Shown in pieces: positions 48,938-57,115 of a DNA stretch of 64,000 nt. This DNA comes from Neopararhizobium haloflavum. GTDB taxonomy: Bacteria > Pseudomonadota > Alphaproteobacteria > Rhizobiales > Rhizobiaceae. A model generated the notes under the pieces. It worked only from the letters and a program-made list of their open reading frames with translations, did not search any database and had not been told where the DNA came from. The position numbers and the translations under genes were made by a program. The first letter of the stretch is position 1. Every line of letters begins with the position of its first letter. Location: the NCBI RefSeq assembly GCF_002750855.1, contig NZ_NWUC01000008.1:62001-126000 (forward strand). Reading direction: 5' to 3'.

Positions 48938-50140
48938 TCAAGGCGCCAGGTTCCTTTTGCGAAGATATTCATGCGTTATTGTCAGCCTCGCCTGGTTGCC
49001 GATCGAGTTTGAGGCGATCTGATCGTAGACATGATTGGCGAATGGAATGCGGACGATATCGACTTCAACGCCGGCTGCCTTCGCCGCCTCGACGAACGCA
49101 TAGACGCTATCGGACACGACGAGGCCATCTCTCTCTGGTTCGATCACCAAGGTGGGTGGTGCCTCGGCCGAAATGTAGGTTGCCGAACTGATCGCCGATA
49201 TCCTTTCCGGAAATTCGTCCGGCGTGCCACCCACATATCCCATCATCAGCATTCGGGGCTCGAAGCCCGGCACCGGGAAGCCACGTTCATAGGTGGCGAC
49301 GGGATCCACAGCAGGATATTGTACGACGACGGCCTTGGGCACCGGCACATTTCCGCAATTCGACCGTACGCGGCCCAGTGCTGCACCATAGGCCAGATTG
49401 ATGGCGAGATTGCCGCCGGCGGAGTCTCCTGCCAAGACAATACGCTCCGGGTCTCCGCCAAACGTCTCCGCGTTAGCGTAAACCCAAGCAAGGCCGCAGG
49501 CCACGTCCACTGGGGCTTTGTTCCATGTCGGGTTATCAGGTGTGAAAAGTCGATAGCTCAAGCTGAACACGACCCAACCACGATCGGCAAACCAGCGCAG
49601 ATCGGCCGCAGTCTCGGTATTGGTGCCGATCATGAAACCGCCGCCGTGAATATAAGCGTAGACGGGCGCGACGAGTGGCGGCGTTGGCGGAAGATAGATT
49701 GCGGCTGTAAGGGCATTGCCCTCTACGTTAGAAAATGTCGCGATCTGATCGGGCCGCGGCTCTGCCATCTTTCCCAGGAAGAGACCGGTAACAGGATTGA
49801 TCCTTCCACCCGCTGCGCCTGCCGCCAACATGATGCTGCCGACAATGAAGGTCGAAGCCAGCACTCCTGCAAGTGAAATGACAATTGCGGCGAGACCGAG
49901 CCGATGGGATCCCAATCTCCAGCATGCAATGCCGACAATCGCGGCGATCAACGCAAGCATCACGAGATGAGGCCCAAACGTCGTCCAAAGCGACGACGAC
50001 ATGGCCGCGTAGTAACTGTATGTCGGGTCGAGCGTGGCGCCGAGAGCCAAAGCCAACACCATTCCAGCAACTGCGATGGCTCCGAGGCACAGCACCAGTT
50101 TTAGCCACCACAGCGTGTTGCGCTTCGAACTCTGAACCAT
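48938..50140 (-). CDS. Alpha/beta hydrolase with N-terminal membrane segments (HSL-type esterase)
   Basis: This 400-residue protein has about three hydrophobic segments in its first 125 residues, then an esterase domain with the oxyanion motif YIHGGGF, nucleophile GDSAGGNLAI, acid ERDG and a histidine in FANHVYD. This is the hormone-sensitive-lipase type. Part of the gene is near 50-53% G+C in the lines I counted, clearly below its neighbours, which suggests acquisition. The substrate is unknown. The 153 bases on its downstream side hold nothing recognisable. Confidence 0.82.
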   Translation of the reverse strand: MVQSSKRNTLWWLKLVLCLGAIAVAGMVLALALGATLDPTYSYYAAMSSSLWTTFGPHLVMLALIAAIVGIACWRLGSHRLGLAAIVISLAGVLASTFIVGSIMLAAGAAGGRINPVTGLFLGKMAEPRPDQIATFSNVEGNALTAAIYLPPTPPLVAPVYAYIHGGGFMIGTNTETAADLRWFADRGWVVFSLSYRLFTPDNPTWNKAPVDVACGLAWVYANAETFGGDPERIVLAGDSAGGNLAINLAYGAALGRVRSNCGNVPVPKAVVVQYPAVDPVATYERGFPVPGFEPRMLMMGYVGGTPDEFPERISAISSATYISAEAPPTLVIEPERDGLVVSDSVYAFVEAAKAAGVEVDIVRIPFANHVYDQIASNSIGNQARLTITHEYLRKRNLAP

Positions 50141-50436
50141 GTGGCTGCCTCGCAGAGCCTCGCCGACAATCGATCACACAGAAACCGAGATTAACACGAA
50201 CCGTGCTCAGTTCGGTTGTGAACGTCAGTGTTGGCGGAACGATGGTTCTCCCTCTTGATCGGCAACGACCCGAACCCGGCCGGAAGCCGACGAACACCGG
50301 AAGAAACAAGATCCCAGACCCCTCACCCAGTCGACGCATCAGGCGCCCCACGAAATCAGCATTGTCAGCTCTGTCCGATGGGCGCATTCTGGCCGCAGGA
50401 TGCGTCAGGGTCTGTTGATCGGCAGGGAGTGCGGTC
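50141..50436. other. Non-coding gap without recognisable content
   Basis: These 296 bases lie between the esterase and the small lipoprotein. They must hold the esterase promoter. I found no gene, repeat or RNA structure that I can support, and no obvious mobile-element remnant. Confidence 0.4.
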
Positions 50437-50757
50437 ATGATGGGCGTGCGGTGTTCCTTCGTTCTTGTCCTGGTCGCCGGGCTGGCGGGTTGCTCGGAAA
50501 CCACCGGGCCACCCGCGCTGTCCCCGCCAGACCCCGCACCCATGCGGACCGGGAGTGCCACGGACGAGCAGGCGTGCGAGCTTGCGGTGACGCGCCAGAC
50601 GAACAATGGCGACGTCGTGACGCTCAGCTCGGATTTCTCGCAGGCCAACACGGAGGTGATCGTCGGCGTCGGGCCGGATCGCGCCCGTTGGCGCTGCCTC
50701 GTCTCCAGCGGCGAGGTGGCCGAGGTCATGTCGCTGACGGACGAAGGCGCGCTTTGA
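50437..50757 (+). CDS. Small lipoprotein of unknown function
   Basis: This 106-residue protein has a lipoprotein signal peptide with lipobox LAGC at about residues 16-19, a proline-rich linker, and a short domain with two further cysteines (QACELAV and RWRCLV). Its start has GCAGGGAG upstream; the ATG at 50440 is an alternative. I do not recognise the domain. It precedes another small exported protein by 73 bases. Confidence 0.7.
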   Translation: MMGVRCSFVLVLVAGLAGCSETTGPPALSPPDPAPMRTGSATDEQACELAVTRQTNNGDVVTLSSDFSQANTEVIVGVGPDRARWRCLVSSGEVAEVMSLTDEGAL

Positions 50758-50830
50758 CGGCGTCGCATCGCATCCTGGCGCATACAGGCGCTGCCTGTCG
50801 CAGCGCGCACCATCGGCCATCGAGGGCTCC

Positions 50831-51226
50831 ATGAAACGTTCCATGTCGCGTGCCGCCGTCTGCGTCCTCCTCGCCTGGCTGCCCTCGGCTGCGGGCGCGC
50901 AGAAAACACAGACGGTGCGCTTTCCCGCTGGTCCGACAGGCACGACGATCGAAGCGTCGGTGACCGGAGACAGCTATGCCGACTACAAGCTGGCGGTCCG
51001 CAGCGGCCAGGTCATGCGGGTCACGCTCGATCCGGAAACGGTCTACTTCAACATCCTGCCGCCGGGCAGCGAGGGAGAGGCGATCTTCATCGGCTCCATG
51101 GAAGGCGGCAGCTTCTCCGGAACCCTTTCGATGGACGGCATCTATACCATCCGCGTCTACCAGATGGGCGCCGCCGCCGACGAAGGCCGAACGCGCGGTT
51201 TCACCATCGATGTCGGCGTGAAGTGA
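50831..51226 (+). CDS. Exported beta-sandwich protein, PliI/PliG lysozyme-inhibitor-like
   Basis: This 131-residue protein has a signal peptide ending near SAAGAQK and a single domain with YADYKLAVRSGQVMRVTL, YFNILPPGS and YTIRVYQMG. These resemble small periplasmic proteins related to i- and g-type lysozyme inhibitors, some of which are misnamed DNA breaking-rejoining proteins in databases. The role would be protection of the cell wall against host or environmental lysozyme. The fold match is from memory and moderate. Confidence 0.6.
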   Translation: MKRSMSRAAVCVLLAWLPSAAGAQKTQTVRFPAGPTGTTIEASVTGDSYADYKLAVRSGQVMRVTLDPETVYFNILPPGSEGEAIFIGSMEGGSFSGTLSMDGIYTIRVYQMGAAADEGRTRGFTIDVGVK

Positions 51227-51315
51227 CGAGTTCGATGGTGCAGGCGCGGTCCAACAAAAGATAAACTGGTCTCTGCTTTATACTGTATCGCCAACGTTCT
51301 TATTCTGATCTAAGC

Positions 51316-51339
51316 GATGAGACCTTTTGTCGTCTCATC
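51316..51339 (+). promoter_or_regulatory. Inverted repeat in the leader of the HWE kinase gene
   Basis: GATGAGAC and GTCTCATC are perfect 8-base arms with an 8-base loop, 42 bases before the start. A TATACT at 51279-51284 may be the -10 box. The repeat could be an operator or a leader hairpin. Confidence 0.4.
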
Positions 51340-51380
51340 AATCGCCGGGTCGCATTCGCTTGAAGCCAGATAGACAACTT

Positions 51381-52952
51381 ATGGACGAACCCTCACGCTC
51401 GGCGGCGCTCCACAGCTATATGGTGCTGGACTCGCCGCGTGAGGAGGAGTTCGACGATATCGCGAAGCTGGCGGCGGAAGTGTGCGGCACGCCGATCGCG
51501 GTCGTGAACCTGGTTGATACCTACCGCCAGTTCTTCAAGGCGGAAGTCGGGCTCGGTGTTCGAGAGACGCCGCTTGAAACCTCCTTCTGCGGGCACGCCA
51601 TACTCGCCGAAGACATGATGGTCGTGAACGATGCGTCGAAGGATCCGCGGTTCGACGGAAACCCGTTGGTGCACACGGAAGGTGGCCTGCGGTTTTATGC
51701 GGGTGCAATCCTCAAGGCGCCGGGTGGACTGCCAATCGGCACCGTCTGCGTTCTGGACACCGTCCCGCGCGATCTCGATGATCATCAGATTCGTACGTTG
51801 AAGCTTCTGGCGCGGCAGGTCATGACGCAGCTCGAACTCAGGCGTTCTGTTGCTCACCATGCGTCGGCCGCCGAACGTCTCTCGGCGCTCATGGAATTGG
51901 GCGAGCGCTTGCGGCCCTGCGAAAACCCGGCTGAAATGGGCAGCATCTCCGGCGAGATCGTGGCGCGCACGCTGAAGGTGACCCGCGCCGGCTTCGGACG
52001 TTTGCGAAGCGAATCCCGCTCGATCACGATCGACGGTGACTGGGTGAGCGAAGGTCAGGTGAGTGTCGCCGGCACGCATGAATTCGGCGACCATGGCCCA
52101 TTCAGCGCCGTTTTGCGGCAAGGGCAAAACGTCGTGTTCGAGGATGCCAGGACCGATGCCCTTCCGGAAGGCGTGTCGGCATTCCTCCAATCGATCGACG
52201 TCATGTCGATGATCAACGTCCCGGTCGTCAGCAATGGAAAGACGATTGCGATCTTCTTCGCCCACGACCGGGCGCCCCGCGCCTGGAGTCCCAGCGACGT
52301 CGATTTCGTCCGGTCGGTGGCGGATCGGGTTCAACTGAGCATGGATAGGCTGAATGCCCGGAAAGATCAGGAAGTTCTGAATCAGGAACTGAGCCATCGC
52401 CTGAAGAACACCTTGGCGATGGTCCAGGCCCTCGCCACGCAGACGCTTCGACCGGTCACGGATCGCCAGGCGGTGGACGCCTTTACCCAACGGATCGGGG
52501 CGCTGTCACGGGCCCACGACGTCCTGCTCAATCAGAACTGGTCGGAGGCGAGCGTTCGGGACGTCACTGCGGCGGTGCTGTCGACATTCGATCGATCAGA
52601 GCGTTTCACTCTCCTGGGCCCGAACCTGCGCATGGGGCCACGGGCGACGCTATCGCTGTCGCTGGTTCTCCACGAACTGGCAACCAATGCCCTGAAATAC
52701 GGCGCCGTTTCGGTGCCTGAAGGCCGCGTTTCCGTTGAATGGCAAGTCGAGCCGGGAGAGATTGAACGCACTTTCGTGTTGCGTTGGACCGAAAAGGGCG
52801 GTCCGCCTGTGTACGAGCCCGCAGAGCGCGGGTTCGGGTCGCGGCTGATTCGGATGGGTTTGATTGGAACCGGTGGCGTCGACATCAGTTACGAACATTC
52901 GGGCCTGGTGGCTCGCATGCAGGCTCCGCTGTCGCAGATGCAGCAGGCATAA
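51381..52952 (+). CDS. GAF-domain HWE-type sensor histidine kinase
   Basis: This 523-residue soluble kinase has two GAF domains (about residues 20-165, starting at FDDIAKLAAEVCGTPIAVV, and about 185-330) and an HWE/HisKA_2 kinase core. The phospho-acceptor is His339 in LSHRLKNTLAMV, and the ATPase region includes LVLHELATNALKYGA (N-box) and GFGSRLIRMGL. No membrane segment is seen, so it senses an internal or diffusible signal. The response regulator gene follows within 12 bases. ATG 51381 lacks a strong ribosome-binding site. Confidence 0.88.
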   Translation: MDEPSRSAALHSYMVLDSPREEEFDDIAKLAAEVCGTPIAVVNLVDTYRQFFKAEVGLGVRETPLETSFCGHAILAEDMMVVNDASKDPRFDGNPLVHTEGGLRFYAGAILKAPGGLPIGTVCVLDTVPRDLDDHQIRTLKLLARQVMTQLELRRSVAHHASAAERLSALMELGERLRPCENPAEMGSISGEIVARTLKVTRAGFGRLRSESRSITIDGDWVSEGQVSVAGTHEFGDHGPFSAVLRQGQNVVFEDARTDALPEGVSAFLQSIDVMSMINVPVVSNGKTIAIFFAHDRAPRAWSPSDVDFVRSVADRVQLSMDRLNARKDQEVLNQELSHRLKNTLAMVQALATQTLRPVTDRQAVDAFTQRIGALSRAHDVLLNQNWSEASVRDVTAAVLSTFDRSERFTLLGPNLRMGPRATLSLSLVLHELATNALKYGAVSVPEGRVSVEWQVEPGEIERTFVLRWTEKGGPPVYEPAERGFGSRLIRMGLIGTGGVDISYEHSGLVARMQAPLSQMQQA

Positions 52953-52964
52953 GGCAGTATCGGT

Positions 52965-53366
52965 TTGATCCAGCCTTCTCACCATCGGCCCATTGTCCTT
53001 GTCGTCGAGGATGAACCGCTCCTGCGTATGGCAGCGGTGGGTCTCGTCGAAGATGCCGGCTTCGACGCGCTCGAAGCATGCGACGCGACCGAAGCCGTGA
53101 GGATCCTCGAAAGCCGTACGGACATTCGCATCGTGTTCACGGACATCGACATGCCGCGAGGCATCGATGGCATGAAGCTTGCCGCCTTGATCCGCGATCG
53201 TTGGCCGCCCATCCACATCATCGTGACGTCCGGCCACGTGGCGGATCGGAACGTGCGGCTACCAGTCGATGCCAGCTTTTTCGGAAAGCCCTACGATGAG
53301 CGGCAGGTCACCAAGGAGCTCCATCGGATGGCTGCAGTCGCGCAGCGAGAAGTGCCGGGACTGTGA
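52965..53366 (+). CDS. Single-domain response regulator
   Basis: This 133-residue receiver has no output domain. The acidic pair is in VEDEPLLR, the phospho-acceptor is Asp60 in VFTDIDMP, the threonine lies in IVTSGH and the lysine in FFGKPY. It starts at TTG 52965 with AAGG upstream. It is almost certainly the partner of the HWE kinase. It may act by protein binding or phosphate relay. Confidence 0.9.
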   Translation: MIQPSHHRPIVLVVEDEPLLRMAAVGLVEDAGFDALEACDATEAVRILESRTDIRIVFTDIDMPRGIDGMKLAALIRDRWPPIHIIVTSGHVADRNVRLPVDASFFGKPYDERQVTKELHRMAAVAQREVPGL

Positions 53367-53388
53367 AGCACGGGCATTGTTTGCCCCC

Positions 53389-54318
53389 TCACCTCCGGAG
53401 CACATCGAACGGCACCAGCGCGCCGCGATGGGCGATGCACCGGGCGGCGGTGGCGTGGGCGCTTCGGGCGGCGGCTTCGGAGTCTGCGCCTTCGGCGCGG
53501 GCGGCGAGATAGGCGCCGTTGAAGCTGTCGCCCGCCCCTGTCGCGTCGAGCACGGCGCTGACCGGTTCGGGCGCGATCTCGGCTTGTCCGGCGGGCGTAG
53601 ACAGCAGAGCCGGCGCGCGCCCGTTTTTCACCACGACTTCATCGGCGCCGAGAGCGCGATAGCGCGCGGCGGTGGCATGAGGATCGGTATCGCCGAAGAA
53701 GCGGGCCTCGTCGTCGAAGGTCGGCAGCACGATCGTCGCCGCGCGGCCGGCTTCGCTCACCGCCTCGCGCGCTGCATCCTCGCTCGGCCACAGCGCCGCC
53801 CGGATGTTGGGATCGAAGGCGACGGTGGCACCGGCGGCTCGCGCCGTTTTCAGCGCATCGAACAGCGTTCGCCGCGCGGTCGCGGTGAGGATGGCGAGCG
53901 TGATCCCCGAAAAATAGACGATCGCCGCGCCGTCGATCGCTTTGGCCAGCGCGGCCGGGTCGTCGGCGAGGCAGCGCGCGGCCGACATGTCGCGCCAGTA
54001 GGTGAAGTGCCGGTCGCCGTCCGCCTGATGGATGAAGTAAAGGCCCGGCCGGCGATCGGGGATCGTGCGGATCGCGCCGGTGCCGATGCCGTTGTCGTCC
54101 ATGAAGGCGCGCATCGCGGCGGAATAGCGGTCGTTGCCGAGCGCGCTGACGTAGTCGACGGTCCAGTTCTCTGCCAGCGCGGCGCGGGCATACCAGGCCG
54201 CGTTCAGCGTGTCGCCGGCAAAGCCCATGTGCCAGCGTCCCCCGGCGCTCTCTCCGTCGGGATCGCCGCCCGACATCTCGATCATCGCTTCGCCTATGGA
54301 TACCAGACGTTTGGGCAT
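53389..54318 (-). CDS. kdgK: PfkB-family sugar kinase, 2-keto-3-deoxygluconate kinase type
   Basis: This 309-residue ribokinase-family enzyme starts MPKRLVSIGEAMIEMSG, typical of KdgK, and has the catalytic motif DATGAGDSFNGAYLAAR with the base aspartate. It would phosphorylate 2-keto-3-deoxygluconate or a related keto-acid sugar. It is divergent from the aldehyde dehydrogenase gene, with 207 bases between. No KDPG aldolase is seen in this window, so a different acid-sugar substrate is possible. Confidence 0.82.
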   Translation of the reverse strand: MPKRLVSIGEAMIEMSGGDPDGESAGGRWHMGFAGDTLNAAWYARAALAENWTVDYVSALGNDRYSAAMRAFMDDNGIGTGAIRTIPDRRPGLYFIHQADGDRHFTYWRDMSAARCLADDPAALAKAIDGAAIVYFSGITLAILTATARRTLFDALKTARAAGATVAFDPNIRAALWPSEDAAREAVSEAGRAATIVLPTFDDEARFFGDTDPHATAARYRALGADEVVVKNGRAPALLSTPAGQAEIAPEPVSAVLDATGAGDSFNGAYLAARAEGADSEAAARSAHATAARCIAHRGALVPFDVLRR

Positions 54319-54446
54319 GCCGATCTTTCCTCGTTCATGCGCGCCTGCCAGGGTGAAGCGCGCCGCCATCCCGATATCCGATCGCACCGCCCTCCGTCCA
54401 GCCTTGGCCGAGACCCTCGCCGGGACGTGGCGATTGGTAAAGTTGT

Positions 54447-54476
54447 TTGACTCATCGCTTTGCCGTACCGCATAGT
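54447..54476 (+). promoter_or_regulatory. Promoter of the aldehyde dehydrogenase gene
   Basis: TTGACT (54447-54452) and CATAGT (54471-54476), 18 bases apart, form a plausible sigma-70 promoter 50 bases before the start. The stretch ending in TTGACT shares 15 of 23 positions with the region before dctP around 57030-57054, notably GTAAA and TTGACT at the same spacing, which may be a shared GntR site. Confidence 0.5.
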
Positions 54477-54525
54477 ACGCCGTCAGGACTTGCGGCAGCG
54501 CGATGCACGGCGGACGGAGGATCAC

Positions 54526-55983
54526 ATGCTCGACAAGACGGCCATGATGGCGCTTGGCCATATCATCGACGGCGCGGTGGTGGACCGGGCCGAGGCGGGC
54601 GGCATCGACGTCATCGACCCCTCGACGGGTGGAGCCTTCGCCCGCATCCCGGCTGGCGGCAAGGCCGAGATCGACCGGGCTGTCCAGGCTGCCCGCTCTG
54701 CCTTCGAGGGCGCCTGGGGCGAAAAATCCGCTCTGGAACGGGGCCGCATCCTCATCAGGCTCGCCGGGCTGATCGAGGCGCATTTCGACGAGCTGGCCGA
54801 TCTTGAATGCCGCGACACCGGAAAGCCGATGAAGCAGGCGCGCGCCGACATCACCGCCGCTGCGCGCTATTTCGAATATTACGGCACCGCGGCAGACAAG
54901 CATCACGGCGAGACCATTCCCTATCAAAAGGGCATGACGGTCATGGCGCTGCGCGTGCCGCATGGGGTGACCGGACACATCATTCCGTGGAACTACCCGG
55001 CGCAGATCTTCGGACGCTCCGTCGGCGGAGCGCTGGCTGCTGGCAATGCCTGCGTGGTCAAGCCGGCGGAGGACGCCTGCCTGACGCCGCTCAAGATCGC
55101 CGAACTCGCCATCGAGGCGGGCCTGCCGGCCGGTGCGCTCAATGTCGTGTGTGGCCTCGGCACTGAGGCCGGCGCGGCGCTCGCTGCCCATCCCGGCATC
55201 AACCACATCTCCTTCACCGGCTCGCCGCAGACCGGAACGGCGGTCGCCAGGGCCGCGGCCGAGAACCACGTCCAGGTGACGCTGGAACTTGGCGGCAAGT
55301 CGCCTCAGCTCGTCTTCGCCGATGCCGATCTCGACGCGGCCCTGCCCGTGATCGTCAACGCGATCGTGCAGAACGCCGGCCAGACCTGCGCCGCGGGCAG
55401 CCGGGTGTTGATCGAACGGTCGATCTATGACGATGTCATGGCGAAGCTTGCCGAACGGTTCGCCGCGCTCACCGTCGGTCCCGGCGCTGAGGACCGCGAT
55501 TGCGGACCGATCATCAGCGCCAGGCAGCTCTCGCGCGTCAAGACGCTGGTCGACGCCGCGCTGGCGGACGGCGCAAAGGTTGTGGCCAAGGCAGCGCTCG
55601 GAGCCGACGCGCCGGATGGCGGTTTTTATTATCCGCCGATGCTGCTCGACGGAGCGGCGCCGGAAAGCCGTCTGGCGCAGGACGAGGTGTTCGGCCCTGT
55701 CCTGGCCGCCTTCCCCTTCGACGACGAGGCCGAGGCGATCCGCCTTGCCAACGCGACGCCCTATGGCCTGACCGCATCGGTCTGGACCGCCGATGGCGGG
55801 CGGCAGATGCGCTGCGCCAACGCCATCGAGGCCGGTCAGGTCTTCATCAACAATTACGGCGCCGGCGGCGGAATCGAGCTGCCCTTCGGCGGCATGAAGC
55901 GCTCCGGCTACGGCCGTGAAAAGGCGTTTGAAGGCATGATCAGTTTCACCACGGTCAAGACGGTGGTGCTCAAGCACGGTTGA
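54526..55983 (+). CDS. NAD(P)-dependent aldehyde dehydrogenase
   Basis: This 485-residue class of aldehyde dehydrogenase has the catalytic cysteine in NAGQTCAAGSR, the glutamate in LELGGKSPQ and the cofactor loop FTGSPQTGTAVARAA. ATG 54526 has GGAGGATC upstream. A terminator follows the gene, so it is monocistronic. Substrate cannot be read; in this acid-sugar neighbourhood a sugar-derived aldehyde such as glycolaldehyde is plausible. It is not an obvious betaine-aldehyde operon member. Confidence 0.9.
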   Translation: MLDKTAMMALGHIIDGAVVDRAEAGGIDVIDPSTGGAFARIPAGGKAEIDRAVQAARSAFEGAWGEKSALERGRILIRLAGLIEAHFDELADLECRDTGKPMKQARADITAAARYFEYYGTAADKHHGETIPYQKGMTVMALRVPHGVTGHIIPWNYPAQIFGRSVGGALAAGNACVVKPAEDACLTPLKIAELAIEAGLPAGALNVVCGLGTEAGAALAAHPGINHISFTGSPQTGTAVARAAAENHVQVTLELGGKSPQLVFADADLDAALPVIVNAIVQNAGQTCAAGSRVLIERSIYDDVMAKLAERFAALTVGPGAEDRDCGPIISARQLSRVKTLVDAALADGAKVVAKAALGADAPDGGFYYPPMLLDGAAPESRLAQDEVFGPVLAAFPFDDEAEAIRLANATPYGLTASVWTADGGRQMRCANAIEAGQVFINNYGAGGGIELPFGGMKRSGYGREKAFEGMISFTTVKTVVLKHG

Positions 55984-56011
55984 CACGCCAGACTTTTTCC
56001 CTCCCGGGACG

Positions 56012-56043
56012 GGCGTCGCGACCCTGGTTGCGGCGCCTTTTTT
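56012..56043 (+). terminator. Rho-independent terminator after the aldehyde dehydrogenase gene
   Basis: GGCGTCGC pairs with GCGGCGCC (one G-U pair) across a 10-base loop and is followed by TTTTTT. It lies 28 bases after the stop. Confidence 0.75.
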
Positions 56044-56159
56044 CGTGCGGCGGATCGGGACGGGGCGAGCCGGGTAGGATGACGCAGGACCCGGCGCGAC
56101 GAGGCCGCCGTGACCGCCGGCGATTTCTCGGACCTGGCAAGCGTGGCGGTCGCCGGCTG

Positions 56160-56927
56160 TCAGAAGCCGGGCCGGTTGCTCATCATCCGCACGCGTGCGT
56201 GCTCGATGTGGTTGCGCATGGCGCGCTTGGCCTTGGTCGCGGCGCCGGCCTCGATGTGGCGGAAAATGTCCTCGTGTTCGGCCTGCACGGCCTCCGTGCT
56301 GACCAGCGGCTGGAACTGCACGAGAAAGCGCATCAGGTTGACCGAGCGCGAGACGTCGTATTCCAGCGATTGCAGCGTCTGGACGATGCGCTGGTTGCAG
56401 GTGGCGGCGGCGACGGCCTCGTGGAAAGCGTAGTCGTGATGGTGCAGGATGGCGTCCTGGCGCATCGCCTCGTCGAAGCGGTCGAGCGCGGCGCGCATGC
56501 GTTGGATGTCGGCGGGCCCGCGCCGCCTGGCCGCCAGGCTCGCCGCCTGCGGTTCAATGATGAGGCGCAGTTCGATGCCGCGCAGAAGGTCGCCAATGCG
56601 CTCGAGCGCGTCGCGATCCGTAGCGTCCGCCCCGTCCTCCCGGCGCGCGCCGATTGGATTTTGAACGTAATTGCCAGAGCCGCGCACCGACGAGACCAGG
56701 CCTTCGTCGCGCAGCCTGTCGAGCGCCTCGCGCAGCACCGGGCGCGAGACGTCGAATTCTCGCGCCAGGCTGTTCTCCGAAGGCAGACGCGTGCCGACCG
56801 TTATCATGCCGGTGACGATCGCGTGGAACAGGTTCTCGTAGACGCGGTCGGCCAGACGCTCCGGCTTGGGGCCGGATAGATCGGCGATCGGGAAGTCGGC
56901 AAGGCCCGCGGGCGCGGATTTGTCCAT
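56160..56927 (-). CDS. GntR-family regulator (FadR subfamily) of the TRAP operon
   Basis: This regulator of about 255 residues has an N-terminal winged helix (LPSENSLAREFDVSRPVLREA region, about residues 49-69) and a C-terminal FCD ligand-binding domain with a likely metal site. It is divergent from dctP. ATG 56927 is taken as start; GTG 56936 in frame is possible. FCD-type GntR proteins usually repress acid-sugar or organic-acid genes and are released by the substrate. It probably controls the TRAP operon and itself. Confidence 0.87.
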   Translation of the reverse strand: MDKSAPAGLADFPIADLSGPKPERLADRVYENLFHAIVTGMITVGTRLPSENSLAREFDVSRPVLREALDRLRDEGLVSSVRGSGNYVQNPIGARREDGADATDRDALERIGDLLRGIELRLIIEPQAASLAARRRGPADIQRMRAALDRFDEAMRQDAILHHHDYAFHEAVAAATCNQRIVQTLQSLEYDVSRSVNLMRFLVQFQPLVSTEAVQAEHEDIFRHIEAGAATKAKRAMRNHIEHARVRMMSNRPGF

Positions 56928-57014
56928 TCCATTCACTCATCTGAGGATCGGGACGTCAGACCGCTCTTTCTCGCCGACCGCGCACCTGCCGTGAAGGGCG
57001 GGAAAGGCTGATCA

Positions 57015-57052
57015 TCATACCAGTCCAAGTCAAGTTGTAAAACAGGTTGACT
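57015..57052. promoter_or_regulatory. Operator region between gntR and dctP
   Basis: Two elements lie side by side. On the minus strand 57015-57024 reads ACTGGTATGA when extended one step to the shared core, the same 10-mer found in the sites at 36937 and 62587. Next to it AGTCAAGTTGT-AAA-ACAGGTTGACT (57029-57053, 9 of 11 arm bases pairing) is an imperfect palindrome. Both are candidates for GntR binding. Confidence 0.55.
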
Positions 57053-57115
57053 GAATTCTCAGCCATCGTCAAACTCCCGGCCTCGTGATGGGGAGAAGCA
57101 CCAGGGAGGAAACCA

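Noticed and set aside
53389..55986. An 865-codon minus-strand frame that appears to fuse kdgK to a long N-terminal extension
   Set aside because: The extension is antisense to the aldehyde dehydrogenase gene. KdgK has a normal start at 54318, and a promoter lies between the genes.
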